A DNA stretch of 54,677 nucleotides from Parvularcula sp. (GTDB taxonomy: Bacteria; Pseudomonadota; Alphaproteobacteria; Caulobacterales; Parvularculaceae), in the NCBI GenBank assembly GCA_002704915.1, contig PAIP01000069.1:1-54677 (forward strand), in the 5' to 3' direction. A model generated the notes under the pieces. That model was given only the letters and a program-made list of their open reading frames with translations. It was not told where the DNA came from and did no database searches. Shown here one piece after another: positions 1 to 9,005 of the stretch; positions within the stretch are counted from its first letter, which is position 1; every line of letters begins with the position of its first letter. Both the position numbers and the translations under genes were made by a program.

Positions 1-66
1 AGCTCAATGGCAGAGCAGAAGCTTCCCAAGCTTACGACGAGGGTTCGATTCCCTTCACCCGCTCCA
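1..66 (+). tRNA. tRNA-Gly (anticodon CCC), 5' end cut by window edge
   Basis: The first eight bases of the acceptor stem lie outside the window. The anticodon loop is TTCCCAA at 23-29, giving anticodon CCC at 25-27. The T arm carries the GTTCGATTC loop, and the 3' end GCTCCA (61-66) encodes CCA. The sequence closely resembles bacterial tRNA-Gly(CCC). It is the likely insertion target of the gene cluster that follows: partial copies of its 3' half occur at 27588-27630 and about 28264-28286. Confidence 0.95.
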
Positions 67-324
67 ACTTTTCTCAATTGTTGGTTCCGCCGGCTAGAAA
101 TACGGCGGAAGTGGTCGGCAAAGATGGCCGCTGATCGAACAAATTTTTCACCCAGCTAGAAGAATGATGAGGAGTCATTCAGCTAACAATAGCCGGCAGA
201 ATCGCTATGCAGTGACAATGTGAGCCGAGGCCTGGTCGAGCAGCATATCTGAAATTTGCGCCTTCGCTCGTCGACTAACAGGCGCGCCAATTCAGCCAAT
301 CGATAAGGTCGTCTCGCCTATATC

Positions 325-345
325 CGACATTATCTGTAAATGTCG
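325..345. promoter_or_regulatory. Inverted repeat CGACATT-N7-AATGTCG
   Basis: Perfect 7-base arms (325-331 and 339-345) flank a 7-base spacer. The inner GACATT/AATGTC resembles the TGACAT half-site that recurs at promoters across the island, so this may be a distant copy of the same operator. TTATATAAAG just downstream could be a -10-like element. No gene start lies close by. Confidence 0.35.
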
Positions 346-608
346 CCGGATTATATAAAGCATGGCTGGCGCCGAGCTGGAAGCGGAGAAGCTAGTCTTA
401 TCAAGCGCATTGAATTTGAAGATTAATGCTCGCTTTGCGCTTTTTAGGAGCTTTGGCCTGTCCCGCCAGTGGGACGGGGTGAGCCTTATCGACCATTGGC
501 AATGATGAGATACGAACCGGAAGTCTGTCCTGTTTTTTGTCTTACCGTAAAACAAGGATGCCAGCTTGGGGATTTGAAAATTCTTTCCAATTACATCAAT
601 TTATGAGG

Positions 609-625
609 ATGACATTTTATGTCAT
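609..625. promoter_or_regulatory. Palindromic operator ATGACAT-TTT-ATGTCAT
   Basis: A perfect 7-base inverted repeat with a 3-base spacer lies 91 bases before the GntR start. A second, one-sided copy TGACATTTTA lies at 664-673. Size, symmetry and position next to a GntR/FCD gene fit an autoregulatory operator, since FCD-type regulators usually bind short palindromes with a central spacer of about 3 bases. The same half-site recurs at other island promoters. Confidence 0.6.
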
Positions 626-715
626 AATCCATTGTTGGATGTTTGCCTGAAAAAAGTCCATTCTGACATTTTAGATTCTGCTGCGGTTAAATCATAACGG
701 CCTGAGGAGAAGTCA

Positions 716-1453
716 ATGCCTAAGAAAGCGCCGGTCTTTCAGGAGGTTGCAGGGGACGCTGCATCAGACAAGGCGGATCTCGGCGAGAAAGCTTATCGAC
801 TTCTCTACGGCGAAATTGTCCGTTGCAGGATTCTGCCCGGCGACGACATCACGGAAGCGCAAATGTGCGAGAAATATGATCTCAGCCGCAGCCCGGTGCG
901 CCGGGCGCTGGCGCTGCTCGCCCATGACGGCCTGATCACGCCAATCCCCCGTCTTGGTTTTCATGTTTCCGATATCAGCCTGGTGACCATACGCCAGACT
1001 TTCGAAATGCGTGCGGCGTTGGAAGGATTGGCCGCGCGGGCGGCCGTCGGCCGTGTGGATGTCGGCCTCCTTCGCAAGCTCAATGAAGAATATGTTTCTG
1101 GAGCGAAGGCGGGCCGCCATGGCATGATGGAGATTCACAACAGGATCCATCGTGAAGTTTACGCAGCCAGCAGCAATCCCATTCTAGAAAAAGTACTGAC
1201 CCAACTGCTCGACCAGTCAAACCGTATCGCCTATTTCGTGCCAAAAGTCGGTGGACGGGCGTTTTCCAGCAGCGACATCAACGCCGAAGAGCACGAATTG
1301 CTTTTTGACGCGATAAGCGAGAATGACGCTGAAAAAGCTGCAGCGCTGTTTCAGGCTCATATCCGGGAAAGCGAAGAGCAAGTGGTCGAAGCGCTGATGC
1401 AGTCTCGCTATTTCAGCGAACTTCCTATCCGGGTCGAAAGGCCGAGCGGCTAA
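716..1453 (+). CDS. GntR-family transcriptional regulator, FCD subfamily
   Basis: A 245-residue DNA-binding regulator, probably the local control protein of the catabolic cluster. A winged helix-turn-helix spans about residues 25-90 (core SRSPVRRALALLAHDGLI). An all-helical FCD ligand domain follows at about 95-230. The FCD domain keeps the usual metal/ligand histidines (NRIHREV, EEHELLF, FQAHIRES). A GAGGAG ribosome site lies 7 bases before the ATG, fixing the start. FCD regulators are normally repressors released by an organic-acid ligand, often the pathway substrate or an intermediate. The palindrome at 609-625 is its likely own operator. The ligand is unknown. Confidence 0.9.
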   Translation: MPKKAPVFQEVAGDAASDKADLGEKAYRLLYGEIVRCRILPGDDITEAQMCEKYDLSRSPVRRALALLAHDGLITPIPRLGFHVSDISLVTIRQTFEMRAALEGLAARAAVGRVDVGLLRKLNEEYVSGAKAGRHGMMEIHNRIHREVYAASSNPILEKVLTQLLDQSNRIAYFVPKVGGRAFSSSDINAEEHELLFDAISENDAEKAAALFQAHIRESEEQVVEALMQSRYFSELPIRVERPSG

Positions 1454-1625
1454 AGGAAGCAGGGCGCTCGCCCGCCCGCGTTTGGGGCATTCAAAGAACG
1501 CTAGTCGAAAACTTCGTGAAGGCGGCGGATCGCTTTTTTCATAGTCCTCAGGGGCTGGGACGGGGCGTGCGCCTCCGTCAACGCCAGAATTTCGGCAAAA
1601 TTTCTTGGAATGTCAGAAAAGGCAA

Positions 1626-1659
1626 TTGACATTCCATAATGCTATATTAAAAATGTCAC
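1626..1659. promoter_or_regulatory. Inverted TTGACAT / ATGTCAC pair before TonB receptor
   Basis: TTGACAT at 1626-1632 and ATGTCAC at 1653-1659 face each other 29 to 62 bases before the receptor start. TTGACA could also be a -35 box, but TATATT (1643-1648) would be only 11 bases away, too close for a sigma-70 promoter. An operator reading is favoured. It resembles the sites at 609-625 and 8809-8848. Confidence 0.4.
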
Positions 1660-1687
1660 AATGGAGAGGGCAAAATCATAGGGGGTC

Positions 1688-3904
1688 ATGATGAGAGGCG
1701 CGGCACATTTATTGGCATCCACGGCGGCGGTGGCTTTGGTTTCACAGGCCGGCGCGAATGCACAGACTGAGCAGCCGCAGACAGGGGCGCGTGCTGCAAC
1801 AGATCAGGTGGTCGTCACGGCTCGCCGCCGTGAAACCGTATTGAGCGTGACGCCGGTTTCTGCGACGGCGTTTAGCGGCGAGCAATTAGAGGATGCCGGT
1901 ATTGGAACCCTCGATGAGATTGCCGTTCAAACGCCGAACTTTAATTACGTGGATACAGGTCTTCAGCCCCGCTACCGGATTCGCGGCGACGGCCTTCAGG
2001 TTTTCAACGACACATCCGATTCGCCCGTCGGCTTCGCCGTGGATGAGGTTTTTTATGGAGCGGGCGCCCTTCAGCGTGCGCCGCTTTACGACATTCAGCG
2101 GGTTGAGGTTCTTCGCGGCCCCCAGGGCACGCTGTTCGGTCGAAATACGACTGCCGGTCTCGTCAATGTCTTCACCAACCAGCCGACTGAAGAGCATGAA
2201 GGCTATCTGACGGGTCAGTTCGGTTCGTTCAAAGGGCGGTTGATTGAAGGAGGGGTTAGCGGAGGGATAACCGATAACATTCGCGGTCGCGCCTCCTTTT
2301 ATTACAATGAGGATGAAGGCTTCCAGACGAACCTCGCTATTCCTGATGGGGTCAAATGGTCCAAAAAGGATGTTTTCTCGGCTCGTGTTCAGTTGTCTGT
2401 TGACTTGACGCCCGACGCGAACCTGCTCCTCAAGGCAGGCTATACAGAAGATCGCAGCGTTGCGCCGATGACCGGAACGCAAGGCGCGCTCGATCCGGAT
2501 ACGCTGGCGCCCTGCAGCAACGACCGCATTATCGCCAATGAATGCGTCAACGGCGTCGGTTTCATGGGGGTCGTTCCCAGGCCTGAGCGCGGTTACAGCG
2601 AATATGACGGTATGCCGAACCATCTCGATTTTGCTGAATATTCGGCACGATTTAATTGGGACATCACGCCGTCCATAAAGCTTGTGTCGATTACCGGCTA
2701 TCTGGATTACGACCGGTATTTTCAGGAAGACGGCGACGGTTGGGCTGTTGGCGGATTCCTCGGAAACGCCGGCTCGATCTATGGTCTCGATGCAGAGCAA
2801 TTCTCCCAAGAGCTGCAATTGCATGGAGAAACCGGCATCGCAAACTGGGTGCTGGGCGGCTTCTATTATAATGACGATCGGACCGCTATCAGCACAATTC
2901 CGGAGTTTTTCGGTGATGCGATCGATACGACCGGCAGAATTAAGACTGAATCATTTGCGGGGTTTGTCAGTGTTGACGCGCCGGTGACGGAAACGGTTTC
3001 GTTGGAAGCGGGAGGGCGTTTTACAAATGAGACGAAAGAACTTGATCTCATATTCGCTTTTGCTCCGGACGCCAGTTATGAAGTTGAGGTGAATGAATTC
3101 ACCTGGCGAACCGGCGCCAACTGGCGCCCAATAGATCCGGCTTTCTTCTATTTCAATGCTGCAACAGGGTACAAATCCCCCGACTTCAATACGACATTAT
3201 TGTTCGGCGATGCGTCCGCTGCTGCGCCGACTGAGCCTGAGACCAGTTTTTCCCTCGAGGCGGGTGGCAAGCTGGACCTCGGTGATGGGAGATTTAGCCT
3301 GTCCGCGGCGATTTTCCGGAATCGCGTCAAAAACAAGCAGGCGACAGTTACGCAAATTGTCAATGATTTGCCTGTCGCCCGGTTGTTTAACTTCGGCGAA
3401 GTGGAAATCCGCGGCGCCGAACTGGAATTTGCTGGCAAGCTGGCGGAAGGGCTGACAACGAAATTTGGAGTCTCGCTGCTTGATACGGAAATTCACGCAC
3501 CGGCGACGACGACATACAGTACCGGGCCGGCTAGCGACGTTACGCCAATCGACGGCAATGAGTTGCCCGCGACGCCGGAATACACATTTAACGGGCTTGT
3601 GCGATATGACTTTCCTGAAGTGTCTGCCGGTAATTTCGCACTTCAGGGTGATTTCAACTATATTGCCGATCAGTACTTCCAGCTCGACAATAATGAGCGG
3701 GACACACAGGATGCATATGGCGTCTTGAACCTGCGTGCTTTCTGGCGCGACAGCACTGACCGGTACAGCGTTCAGGTTTTCGTCGAAAATGTAACCGACA
3801 CCACTTACGCCTCTTACGTTGGAACGTGGAACGGTTTTGACACGCGCTATATCTGGTGGGGATTGCCGCGTACCTGGGGCGTTCGGGCGGGCGTTGAATT
3901 CTAG
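1688..3904 (+). CDS. TonB-dependent outer-membrane receptor
   Basis: A 738-residue outer-membrane gated channel for active uptake of a substrate too large or too dilute for porins. It has an N-terminal signal peptide ending near the alanine-rich stretch around residue 25, a TonB-box-like segment (DQVVVTARRR), and a plug domain at about 45-160 with the typical VEVLRGPQGTLFGRNTT block. A beta-barrel follows and ends in an aromatic C-terminus (VRAGVEF). It resembles the large receptor family of sphingomonads and Hyphomonas-like bacteria used for plant- or pollutant-derived organics rather than a clear siderophore receptor. No iron-uptake genes are nearby. It is first in a plus-strand run with the RidA fusion, an MFS carrier and an MDR oxidoreductase, so it likely imports the island's substrate. 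Confidence 0.93.
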   Translation: MMRGAAHLLASTAAVALVSQAGANAQTEQPQTGARAATDQVVVTARRRETVLSVTPVSATAFSGEQLEDAGIGTLDEIAVQTPNFNYVDTGLQPRYRIRGDGLQVFNDTSDSPVGFAVDEVFYGAGALQRAPLYDIQRVEVLRGPQGTLFGRNTTAGLVNVFTNQPTEEHEGYLTGQFGSFKGRLIEGGVSGGITDNIRGRASFYYNEDEGFQTNLAIPDGVKWSKKDVFSARVQLSVDLTPDANLLLKAGYTEDRSVAPMTGTQGALDPDTLAPCSNDRIIANECVNGVGFMGVVPRPERGYSEYDGMPNHLDFAEYSARFNWDITPSIKLVSITGYLDYDRYFQEDGDGWAVGGFLGNAGSIYGLDAEQFSQELQLHGETGIANWVLGGFYYNDDRTAISTIPEFFGDAIDTTGRIKTESFAGFVSVDAPVTETVSLEAGGRFTNETKELDLIFAFAPDASYEVEVNEFTWRTGANWRPIDPAFFYFNAATGYKSPDFNTTLLFGDASAAAPTEPETSFSLEAGGKLDLGDGRFSLSAAIFRNRVKNKQATVTQIVNDLPVARLFNFGEVEIRGAELEFAGKLAEGLTTKFGVSLLDTEIHAPATTTYSTGPASDVTPIDGNELPATPEYTFNGLVRYDFPEVSAGNFALQGDFNYIADQYFQLDNNERDTQDAYGVLNLRAFWRDSTDRYSVQVFVENVTDTTYASYVGTWNGFDTRYIWWGLPRTWGVRAGVEF

Positions 3905-4085
3905 CGTGGAAGGCGGGCTCTCACCGGCCGGACTGGCGCCGGTGCATGCGCAAACCAGGCGTGAAGAGGTGATTGGGAAGCCGCTGCGCTTCCCGTTTCA
4001 TTGTCAAGCTGGCCACATGCTAGCTTGGCTGTAAATCGATTACGGCGGCGATTATGCGTACGCTTTCCGCTCGACCGGAGTGAGC

Positions 4086-5252
4086 ATGAGCAGAGATAAA
4101 TCAACAAGCGGACGGCTAACCATCGGCGTCTCGCCCATGGTCAAGAAAGTCATGGAGGGCTTTAAGATCAGCCGCGCGGTTCGCAGCGGAGATTGGCTGT
4201 TCACCAACGGACAGATGGATATCGGCGACAATGCCAAGACCCTCAATCCGGATGACATGCTGGCCCAGAGCGTCACTTGTATGCGCAGCATTTACGAGGT
4301 GGTCGCGAGAGCGGACTGCCGGCTTGCCGAACTTGCGCAGATTCAAGTTTTCTATCTCGCAGACGCCATCGAAAACGAGACCGCCTATCGTGAGCAGATA
4401 CTTGAAGAGTTCCCGGAATGCCGCGACACGTTGATGATTTTGACGCCAGTGCCGAGCTTCGCGACTGTCGGTCATGTGGTCGAGATTGATGCGATTGCCG
4501 TTAAAGGAAAGCGCAGGGCCGTGAAGAGTGAGAAGGGCGTCACACTCGGCGTCAGGCGCGGCGATTGGGTGTTCGCTGAGGCTCGCTCTAATAACAGTCC
4601 GGCTGACGCATTGGCCGAGTTGCGCGAAACTCTTGACGGCCTCGGGGCTGACGTCAGCGATGCATGTCGAATCTACGCATATTACGGCGCCGAAAGGGAG
4701 ATCGAAGAACGGGTCTCGATGCAGCTGGAGCTAGCGACCGCGTTTCAGCAATCGCGGCCCGCGATTCACGCAACGCTGCTTCCTGGAAACAGGAGTTCGG
4801 ATTGTAAAATCGCCCTGGAAATTATTGCAAACGTAAACGCCGATGCGCCAAGGCGCGGTTTCGGCTCCGCCTACAGCCCCGATGCGATTGAAGACTGGCC
4901 GTTTAGCAATGCCCTGCGATGCGGAGAGGTTGTGTTCGTGAGCGGTCAGTTTCCCGTAAACGAAACCGGCGAGATCGTTCACCGAGGCGATATCGCCGAA
5001 CAGGCCAGGGCGGCGATGCGCGCCTTGCGCGAAGCGCTGGCCGAGGCCGGTGCAGGAATGGGTGATCTTGCAAAAATCAAAACCTATTACGAAGGCGCCT
5101 GGGACAAGGAGAATTGGTTTGACAATCTGAGAGCCCGCATGGAGCTGCTCAGCGATCCGGGTCCCGCGTCTTCCGGTATTGAAGGATTGCCGCCGGTGGA
5201 GGACGATGCGCTGCTGTCAGTAGATGGCGTGGCCGTTCTCGAACAAAATTGA
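4086..5252 (+). CDS. Triple RidA-domain (YjgF/UK114) fusion protein
   Basis: RidA proteins hydrolyse reactive enamines/imines and usually form homotrimers of about 130-residue subunits. This 388-residue protein contains three consecutive RidA-like segments: about 10-140 (core SGDWLFTNGQM), 145-250 (RGDWVFAEARS, degenerate) and 265-388 (CGEVVFVSGQFPV). One chain could therefore fold as a pseudo-trimer. At the active-site position where canonical RidA has arginine (PAR motif), segment 1 has PSFATVG and segment 3 PASSGIE, so the arginine seems missing there. An arginine occurs near the equivalent place in segment 2 (LPGNRSS). ATG 4086 is preferred over GTG 4080 because GGAG lies 5 bases before it. 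MFS follows 11 bases later. Confidence 0.8.
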   Translation: MSRDKSTSGRLTIGVSPMVKKVMEGFKISRAVRSGDWLFTNGQMDIGDNAKTLNPDDMLAQSVTCMRSIYEVVARADCRLAELAQIQVFYLADAIENETAYREQILEEFPECRDTLMILTPVPSFATVGHVVEIDAIAVKGKRRAVKSEKGVTLGVRRGDWVFAEARSNNSPADALAELRETLDGLGADVSDACRIYAYYGAEREIEERVSMQLELATAFQQSRPAIHATLLPGNRSSDCKIALEIIANVNADAPRRGFGSAYSPDAIEDWPFSNALRCGEVVFVSGQFPVNETGEIVHRGDIAEQARAAMRALREALAEAGAGMGDLAKIKTYYEGAWDKENWFDNLRARMELLSDPGPASSGIEGLPPVEDDALLSVDGVAVLEQN

Positions 5253-5263
5253 AGCGGTAGAGC

Positions 5264-6526
5264 ATGACCATCATCCGCAATCACGCCGTTCTTCTGGTTT
5301 TGACATTCATCATCATCATTCACGCCATTGATCGACTTGCGATCGTGATCCTGCTCGAGGATATAAAGAACGATCTCGGCCTGACCGACGCGCAGCTCGG
5401 GTTTTTATCAGGATTTGCTTTCGTCGTGCTCTATGTGGCGGCGAGCATCCCGATGGCCTATGTCTCCGATCGCTCAAATCGCAGCCGCCTTATTGGCGCC
5501 GCCTTGATGGTGTTCGGCGGGATGACGGTGCTTTGCGGTCTTGCACAAAATTTCGCGCAACTCGCTGCAGCCCGGTGCGGCGTCGGCATCGGCGCTTCGC
5601 CATGCGTGCCGGCGGCCCATTCAATAATCGCTGACATCTATCCGCCGCGTCAAAGGACCACGGCGCTTTCCATTACGGAATGCGGGTTCTTTATCGGCTC
5701 GTTCATCGGTCTGTGGTTGTGCGGCTGGATAGCCACGCATTATGGCTGGCGTATGGCATTTTTTGTGGTGGGTCTGGCGCCGGTCCTTCTTGGGCTCGTT
5801 TCATTCTTTGTAATGCGCGACCCACCGCGCCGCGCCAAAGCGCATGAAGCGAATCGCAGCTTCCTGGGTTCTCTCGGTGTTATTCTTGGCGTACCTGCAG
5901 TGCGATATTACATTCTCGGAAGCGCTCTGGCGGTATTCGGCCTGGCCGGCATGATCACCTGGCTGCCGACCCTGATGATACGCGCTTATGATATGACGCG
6001 TGCGGAAGCGGGCGGATATATCGGCGCAATCAATGGCGTTGGAGGGTTGTTCTTTACCATCATTGTCGGCGTCGCCGCCGACCGGTTGTCGCGGCGGGAC
6101 GCGCGCTGGAATCTCTGGATACCGGCGTCGCTCTTTGCAGTTAGCGCGCCCTTCGCGGCCATGGCGTTTCTCAGTCATACACCGATGGCAATATTGGTCT
6201 TTTTCGCGTTCGCCGCGTCTTTCGTGACGGCCTGCAGCGCGCCTATTGTCAGCTATTCCCAACAGATCATGCCGTCCAATGTCCACGCCATGGTGACAGC
6301 AGTGATATTCTTGGCGTTGAACCTCATTGGCTTCGGCGCGGGTCCCCTAGCCATTGGCGTTCTTAGCGACGCATTGGCGCTGATCTCCAGCGAGGATCAA
6401 GCCTTGCAAAAGGCGCTGCTTTACCTTGCACCGCCGGCCCTCTTGATTGGTTCTGCTTTCGTGACGCTAGGGGCCAGTCTTTCAGGTAAACCGCAAGAGC
6501 CCGACAGGCTGCAGACGGCGCGCTGA
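5264..6526 (+). CDS. MFS transporter (12 TM, spinster-like)
   Basis: A 420-residue inner-membrane secondary transporter with about 12 hydrophobic helices. The loop between TM2 and TM3 carries a motif-A relative (AYVSDRSNRSRLIG), and the first helix contains the IHAIDRLAIVILL signature seen in the spinster/organic-anion-like MFS group common in alphaproteobacterial catabolic clusters. It sits 11 bases behind the RidA fusion and ahead of the MDR oxidoreductase, in one transcription unit. The likely role is proton-coupled import of the compound delivered by the TonB receptor. Export cannot be excluded. Confidence 0.9.
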   Translation: MTIIRNHAVLLVLTFIIIIHAIDRLAIVILLEDIKNDLGLTDAQLGFLSGFAFVVLYVAASIPMAYVSDRSNRSRLIGAALMVFGGMTVLCGLAQNFAQLAAARCGVGIGASPCVPAAHSIIADIYPPRQRTTALSITECGFFIGSFIGLWLCGWIATHYGWRMAFFVVGLAPVLLGLVSFFVMRDPPRRAKAHEANRSFLGSLGVILGVPAVRYYILGSALAVFGLAGMITWLPTLMIRAYDMTRAEAGGYIGAINGVGGLFFTIIVGVAADRLSRRDARWNLWIPASLFAVSAPFAAMAFLSHTPMAILVFFAFAASFVTACSAPIVSYSQQIMPSNVHAMVTAVIFLALNLIGFGAGPLAIGVLSDALALISSEDQALQKALLYLAPPALLIGSAFVTLGASLSGKPQEPDRLQTAR

Positions 6527-6590
6527 ATGCTCGAACCCGACCTTGGCGCAGATGGGTCAAGAGCGCCGTTCAACAAAGGAGACATGTTTC

Positions 6591-7592
6591 GTGAAAGCGT
6601 TATTGTCCTTCAGTCCCGGCGGTCCTGAAACGCTGAAGCTGGCGGAAATGCCGGTTCTCAACCCCGGACCAGGCCAATTGCGCGTTCGCGTTCTCGCCTG
6701 CGGGATCAATTATCCGGACGTGCTCATCATTGAAGATAAGTATCAGTTCAAACCGGAACGGCCATTCGCGCCAGGAAGCGAGATTACCGGCGTTGTGGAG
6801 GCGATTGGTGAAGAGGTCGAGGGGTGGAAGCAAGGCGAGCGCCTGATCGCTATCATGGGCGCCGGCGGCGGTCTCGCAGAACAGGCGGTCGTCAAAGCCG
6901 ATGACGCCATCAAGTTGGGCGATGATCTAGATCCTGTGGAAGGCGCCGCGCTCGTCTTCACCTATGGCACAACGCTTCATGCATTAGCTGATCGGGGCCA
7001 GCTCAGGCCAGGCGAGACGTTGTTGGTGTTAGGCGCGGCCGGCGGCGTCGGGCTGGCCGCCATTGAAATCGGCAAGGCGATGGGCGCGCATGTTGTTGCG
7101 GCGGTTTCAAGTTCGGAGAAAGCCGCGGCGGCGTCAGAAGCGGGCGCGGACCGGACCATGATCTATCCGCGCGGGCCATTTGACAAAGACGCATCGAAGG
7201 CGCTTTCGCGCCAGTTCAAGAGCGAGGTTGGCGATGATGGCGCGCATGTGATCTATGATCCTGTCGGGGGGGATTATGCGGAACCCGCTCTGCGTGCGAT
7301 TGCCTGGGAGGGGCGTTACCTGGTCGTCGGTTTTCCTGCCGGTATTCCCAAACTACCGCTGAATTTGACGCTGTTGAAAGCATGCGATGTCCGCGGCGTG
7401 TTTTGGGGCGGCTTTTTCATGCGCGATCCGAAACGTCACCGCCAGCATGTGGCGCAGCTTCTCGAATGGTGGCGGGATGGTCGTATTCGTCCGCGCATAG
7501 ACAAAATTTATCCGCTTGAGGAAGGAGGCGAGGCGATCGCGCGGCTTTCGAGCCGATCCGTTATTGGCAAAGTTGTCGTCCGTTTGAATTGA
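6591..7592 (+). CDS. Zinc-free MDR oxidoreductase (quinone reductase / enoyl reductase-like)
   Basis: A medium-chain dehydrogenase/reductase, 333 residues from the GTG at 6591. That start is chosen because AAAGGAG lies 9 bases upstream and the fold begins directly (VKALLSF). A GroES-like N-terminal domain is followed by a Rossmann domain with the NADPH-binding block LGAAGGVGLAAIEIGKAMGA. The cysteine/histidine ligands of zinc alcohol dehydrogenases are absent, as in quinone oxidoreductases and acryloyl-CoA/enoyl reductases. In a CoA-ligase and crotonase cluster, reduction of a conjugated enone or enoyl-CoA is as plausible as quinone reduction. It ends 12 bases before the convergent deacylase gene. 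Confidence 0.88.
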   Translation: MKALLSFSPGGPETLKLAEMPVLNPGPGQLRVRVLACGINYPDVLIIEDKYQFKPERPFAPGSEITGVVEAIGEEVEGWKQGERLIAIMGAGGGLAEQAVVKADDAIKLGDDLDPVEGAALVFTYGTTLHALADRGQLRPGETLLVLGAAGGVGLAAIEIGKAMGAHVVAAVSSSEKAAAASEAGADRTMIYPRGPFDKDASKALSRQFKSEVGDDGAHVIYDPVGGDYAEPALRAIAWEGRYLVVGFPAGIPKLPLNLTLLKACDVRGVFWGGFFMRDPKRHRQHVAQLLEWWRDGRIRPRIDKIYPLEEGGEAIARLSSRSVIGKVVVRLN

Positions 7593-7604
7593 ATATTGAA
7601 GGGG

Positions 7605-8651
7605 TCACGTCAGATCGAGATGCGTCCAGTCATGGGCGAGATAGGCGACGCTGTCGCCCGTATGCACGACCGGGTCTTGCCTGACCGCTATCAATAAAAC
7701 GTCTTTCGGCACGATAACAGTATCGGCGAACAAGCCGGTAAGATCGGTGACCGTTCCAATTTCTTGCCCGGCTTTGATGAGAACCCCGGGTTGATGCTTA
7801 GACTGCCACATGCCGCCCGCATCGGAATTGCAATGGCTGCGTTCGGACACCAGCCAGGTCTTTACTCCTTTGGGATGGTCTTTTTGCGCCGGCAGCATGC
7901 CAAGCTCGGCGCATATACTGCCGTAACAGGCGGCGCCGAAGCTGACCTGGTCCGGCGTTGCCCGTTGCGCCACCCCGAGCTCGATCATGAATGCGGGGAT
8001 GCCGTTGGCCAGCGCCATGTAATCCAAAGCGCCCGCATGGTTGCCGGGATGTTCGCCGGAGCCGGGCTTGACGCTTTGATGGCAAATCACGAAAGGCTCG
8101 AAACAGCGCATGTAGCGATAAAGCTGTTCCGGTTTCACAGGGCAATCGGGCGGCAGCTTGTAAACGCCATATACCATGCTTTCAAAGTCGGTCCCCTGCG
8201 CATGCATACTCAGCAAGAGATCGGGCCTTACCGCCATAACCTCGCGAAACAGCCGGTCCGCCATGCGTTCGGTTACAAAGCCGTTTGACCGGCCGGGAAA
8301 CATCGTGTCGAGGTTTTGACCGAAATCCTGTTGTGTGCTCCAGGTCCGGCTTTCAAGCGCCAGAGGATTGGCGCTAGCTGTGAAAATCACGCAGCCTTTC
8401 AGTGTTTTCGGGTCGAGACGGTTGCAAAAATTGATGCCGGCGACGATGGCGCATACTTCTGTCCCATGGACTTGGCCGTTGATCCAGAGCGTAGGTCCCG
8501 GCTCCTCGCCGATCACGACAATGTAGCTGACGGCGATTTCCGCTCCGGTCGCGCGCGCGCCCAGCGGGATGCGCCCGCGATGAACCGTGCCCGGAGCCCC
8601 GTCGCGGGTGATTGCTTCGATCGTCATTAGTTCTAGACCGGCCTCATCCAT
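7605..8651 (-). CDS. Succinylglutamate desuccinylase/aspartoacylase-family zinc deacylase
   Basis: A 348-residue M14-like metallohydrolase. Zinc ligands are visible as HxxE in NGQVHGTEVCA (about residues 58-68) and a later histidine in LLLSMHAQGTD. The C-terminal beta domain (GQEIGTVTDLTG) is typical of the family. Members remove an acyl group from N-acyl amino acids or related amides, so this enzyme may open an amide-linked substrate before CoA activation. It is divergent from the crotonase gene across a 354-base region with a strong inverted repeat (8809-8848). An alternative start is the Met at residue 9 (8627). No convincing ribosome site separates the two. Confidence 0.85.
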   Translation of the reverse strand: MDEAGLELMTIEAITRDGAPGTVHRGRIPLGARATGAEIAVSYIVVIGEEPGPTLWINGQVHGTEVCAIVAGINFCNRLDPKTLKGCVIFTASANPLALESRTWSTQQDFGQNLDTMFPGRSNGFVTERMADRLFREVMAVRPDLLLSMHAQGTDFESMVYGVYKLPPDCPVKPEQLYRYMRCFEPFVICHQSVKPGSGEHPGNHAGALDYMALANGIPAFMIELGVAQRATPDQVSFGAACYGSICAELGMLPAQKDHPKGVKTWLVSERSHCNSDAGGMWQSKHQPGVLIKAGQEIGTVTDLTGLFADTVIVPKDVLLIAVRQDPVVHTGDSVAYLAHDWTHLDLT

Positions 8652-8808
8652 GGTTCTTGTTCGTCCTTTTCTTGATGCGGTTTCAGCGACGCGGTGCGCA
8701 AGCGCAACCCCGATGAAACCCCTTGTCTTACCAGCCGATCGCGAGAAAGGCTGTTACAAAGCCCCAAAACGCCATGCCGCTGCCCCATAATTGAAATTTC
8801 AGAAAATC

Positions 8809-8848
8809 ATATTGACATATCACAATTGATAAAAGAAAATGTCAATAT
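8809..8848. promoter_or_regulatory. Long inverted repeat ATATTGACAT-N20-ATGTCAATAT
   Basis: Perfect 10-base arms (8809-8818, 8839-8848) sit 30 bases apart start to start, about three helical turns, in the divergent promoter region between the deacylase and the crotonase (8652-9005). GAAATTTC, itself a palindrome, lies at 8793-8800. Each arm contains the TTGACAT half-site found elsewhere in the island. The layout suits cooperative dimer binding controlling both directions. Confidence 0.6.
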
Positions 8849-9005
8849 TGCGAACGGTGCTGTAATCTATTGTTTCCGGCTGCTGAAACCGGATGAGGGG
8901 AGCGTTAAGGCCTGTGGAAAATCTGCAATCGGGGATGGATGCAGCATGCGTGGCGGGTCTCGCCGGCTTATGCGTCGCGCTTGCGCTTTGGACCGCTTCC
9001 AGACA

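Larger units (their letters stand above)
67..715. other. Non-coding stretch between tRNA-Gly and the GntR gene
   Basis: This is where the integrase of a tRNA-targeted island would be expected, but I find no recombinase-like reading frame on either strand. An 87-codon minus-strand frame (292-555) has no recognisable family and no ribosome site. The stretch is AT-richer than the core genes and holds the inverted repeats listed separately at 325-345 and 609-625. It may be the eroded left end of the element. Confidence 0.6.

Noticed and set aside
292-555. An 87-codon minus-strand gene near the tRNA, considered as an integrase fragment
   Set aside because: No recombinase motifs and no ribosome site; the frame is probably fortuitous.
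1626-1648. TTGACAT motifs explained simply as -35 promoter boxes
   Set aside because: Most copies lack a -10 element at 16-18 bases, several are inverted pairs, and some sit on the wrong strand for the gene. Some may still double as -35 boxes.
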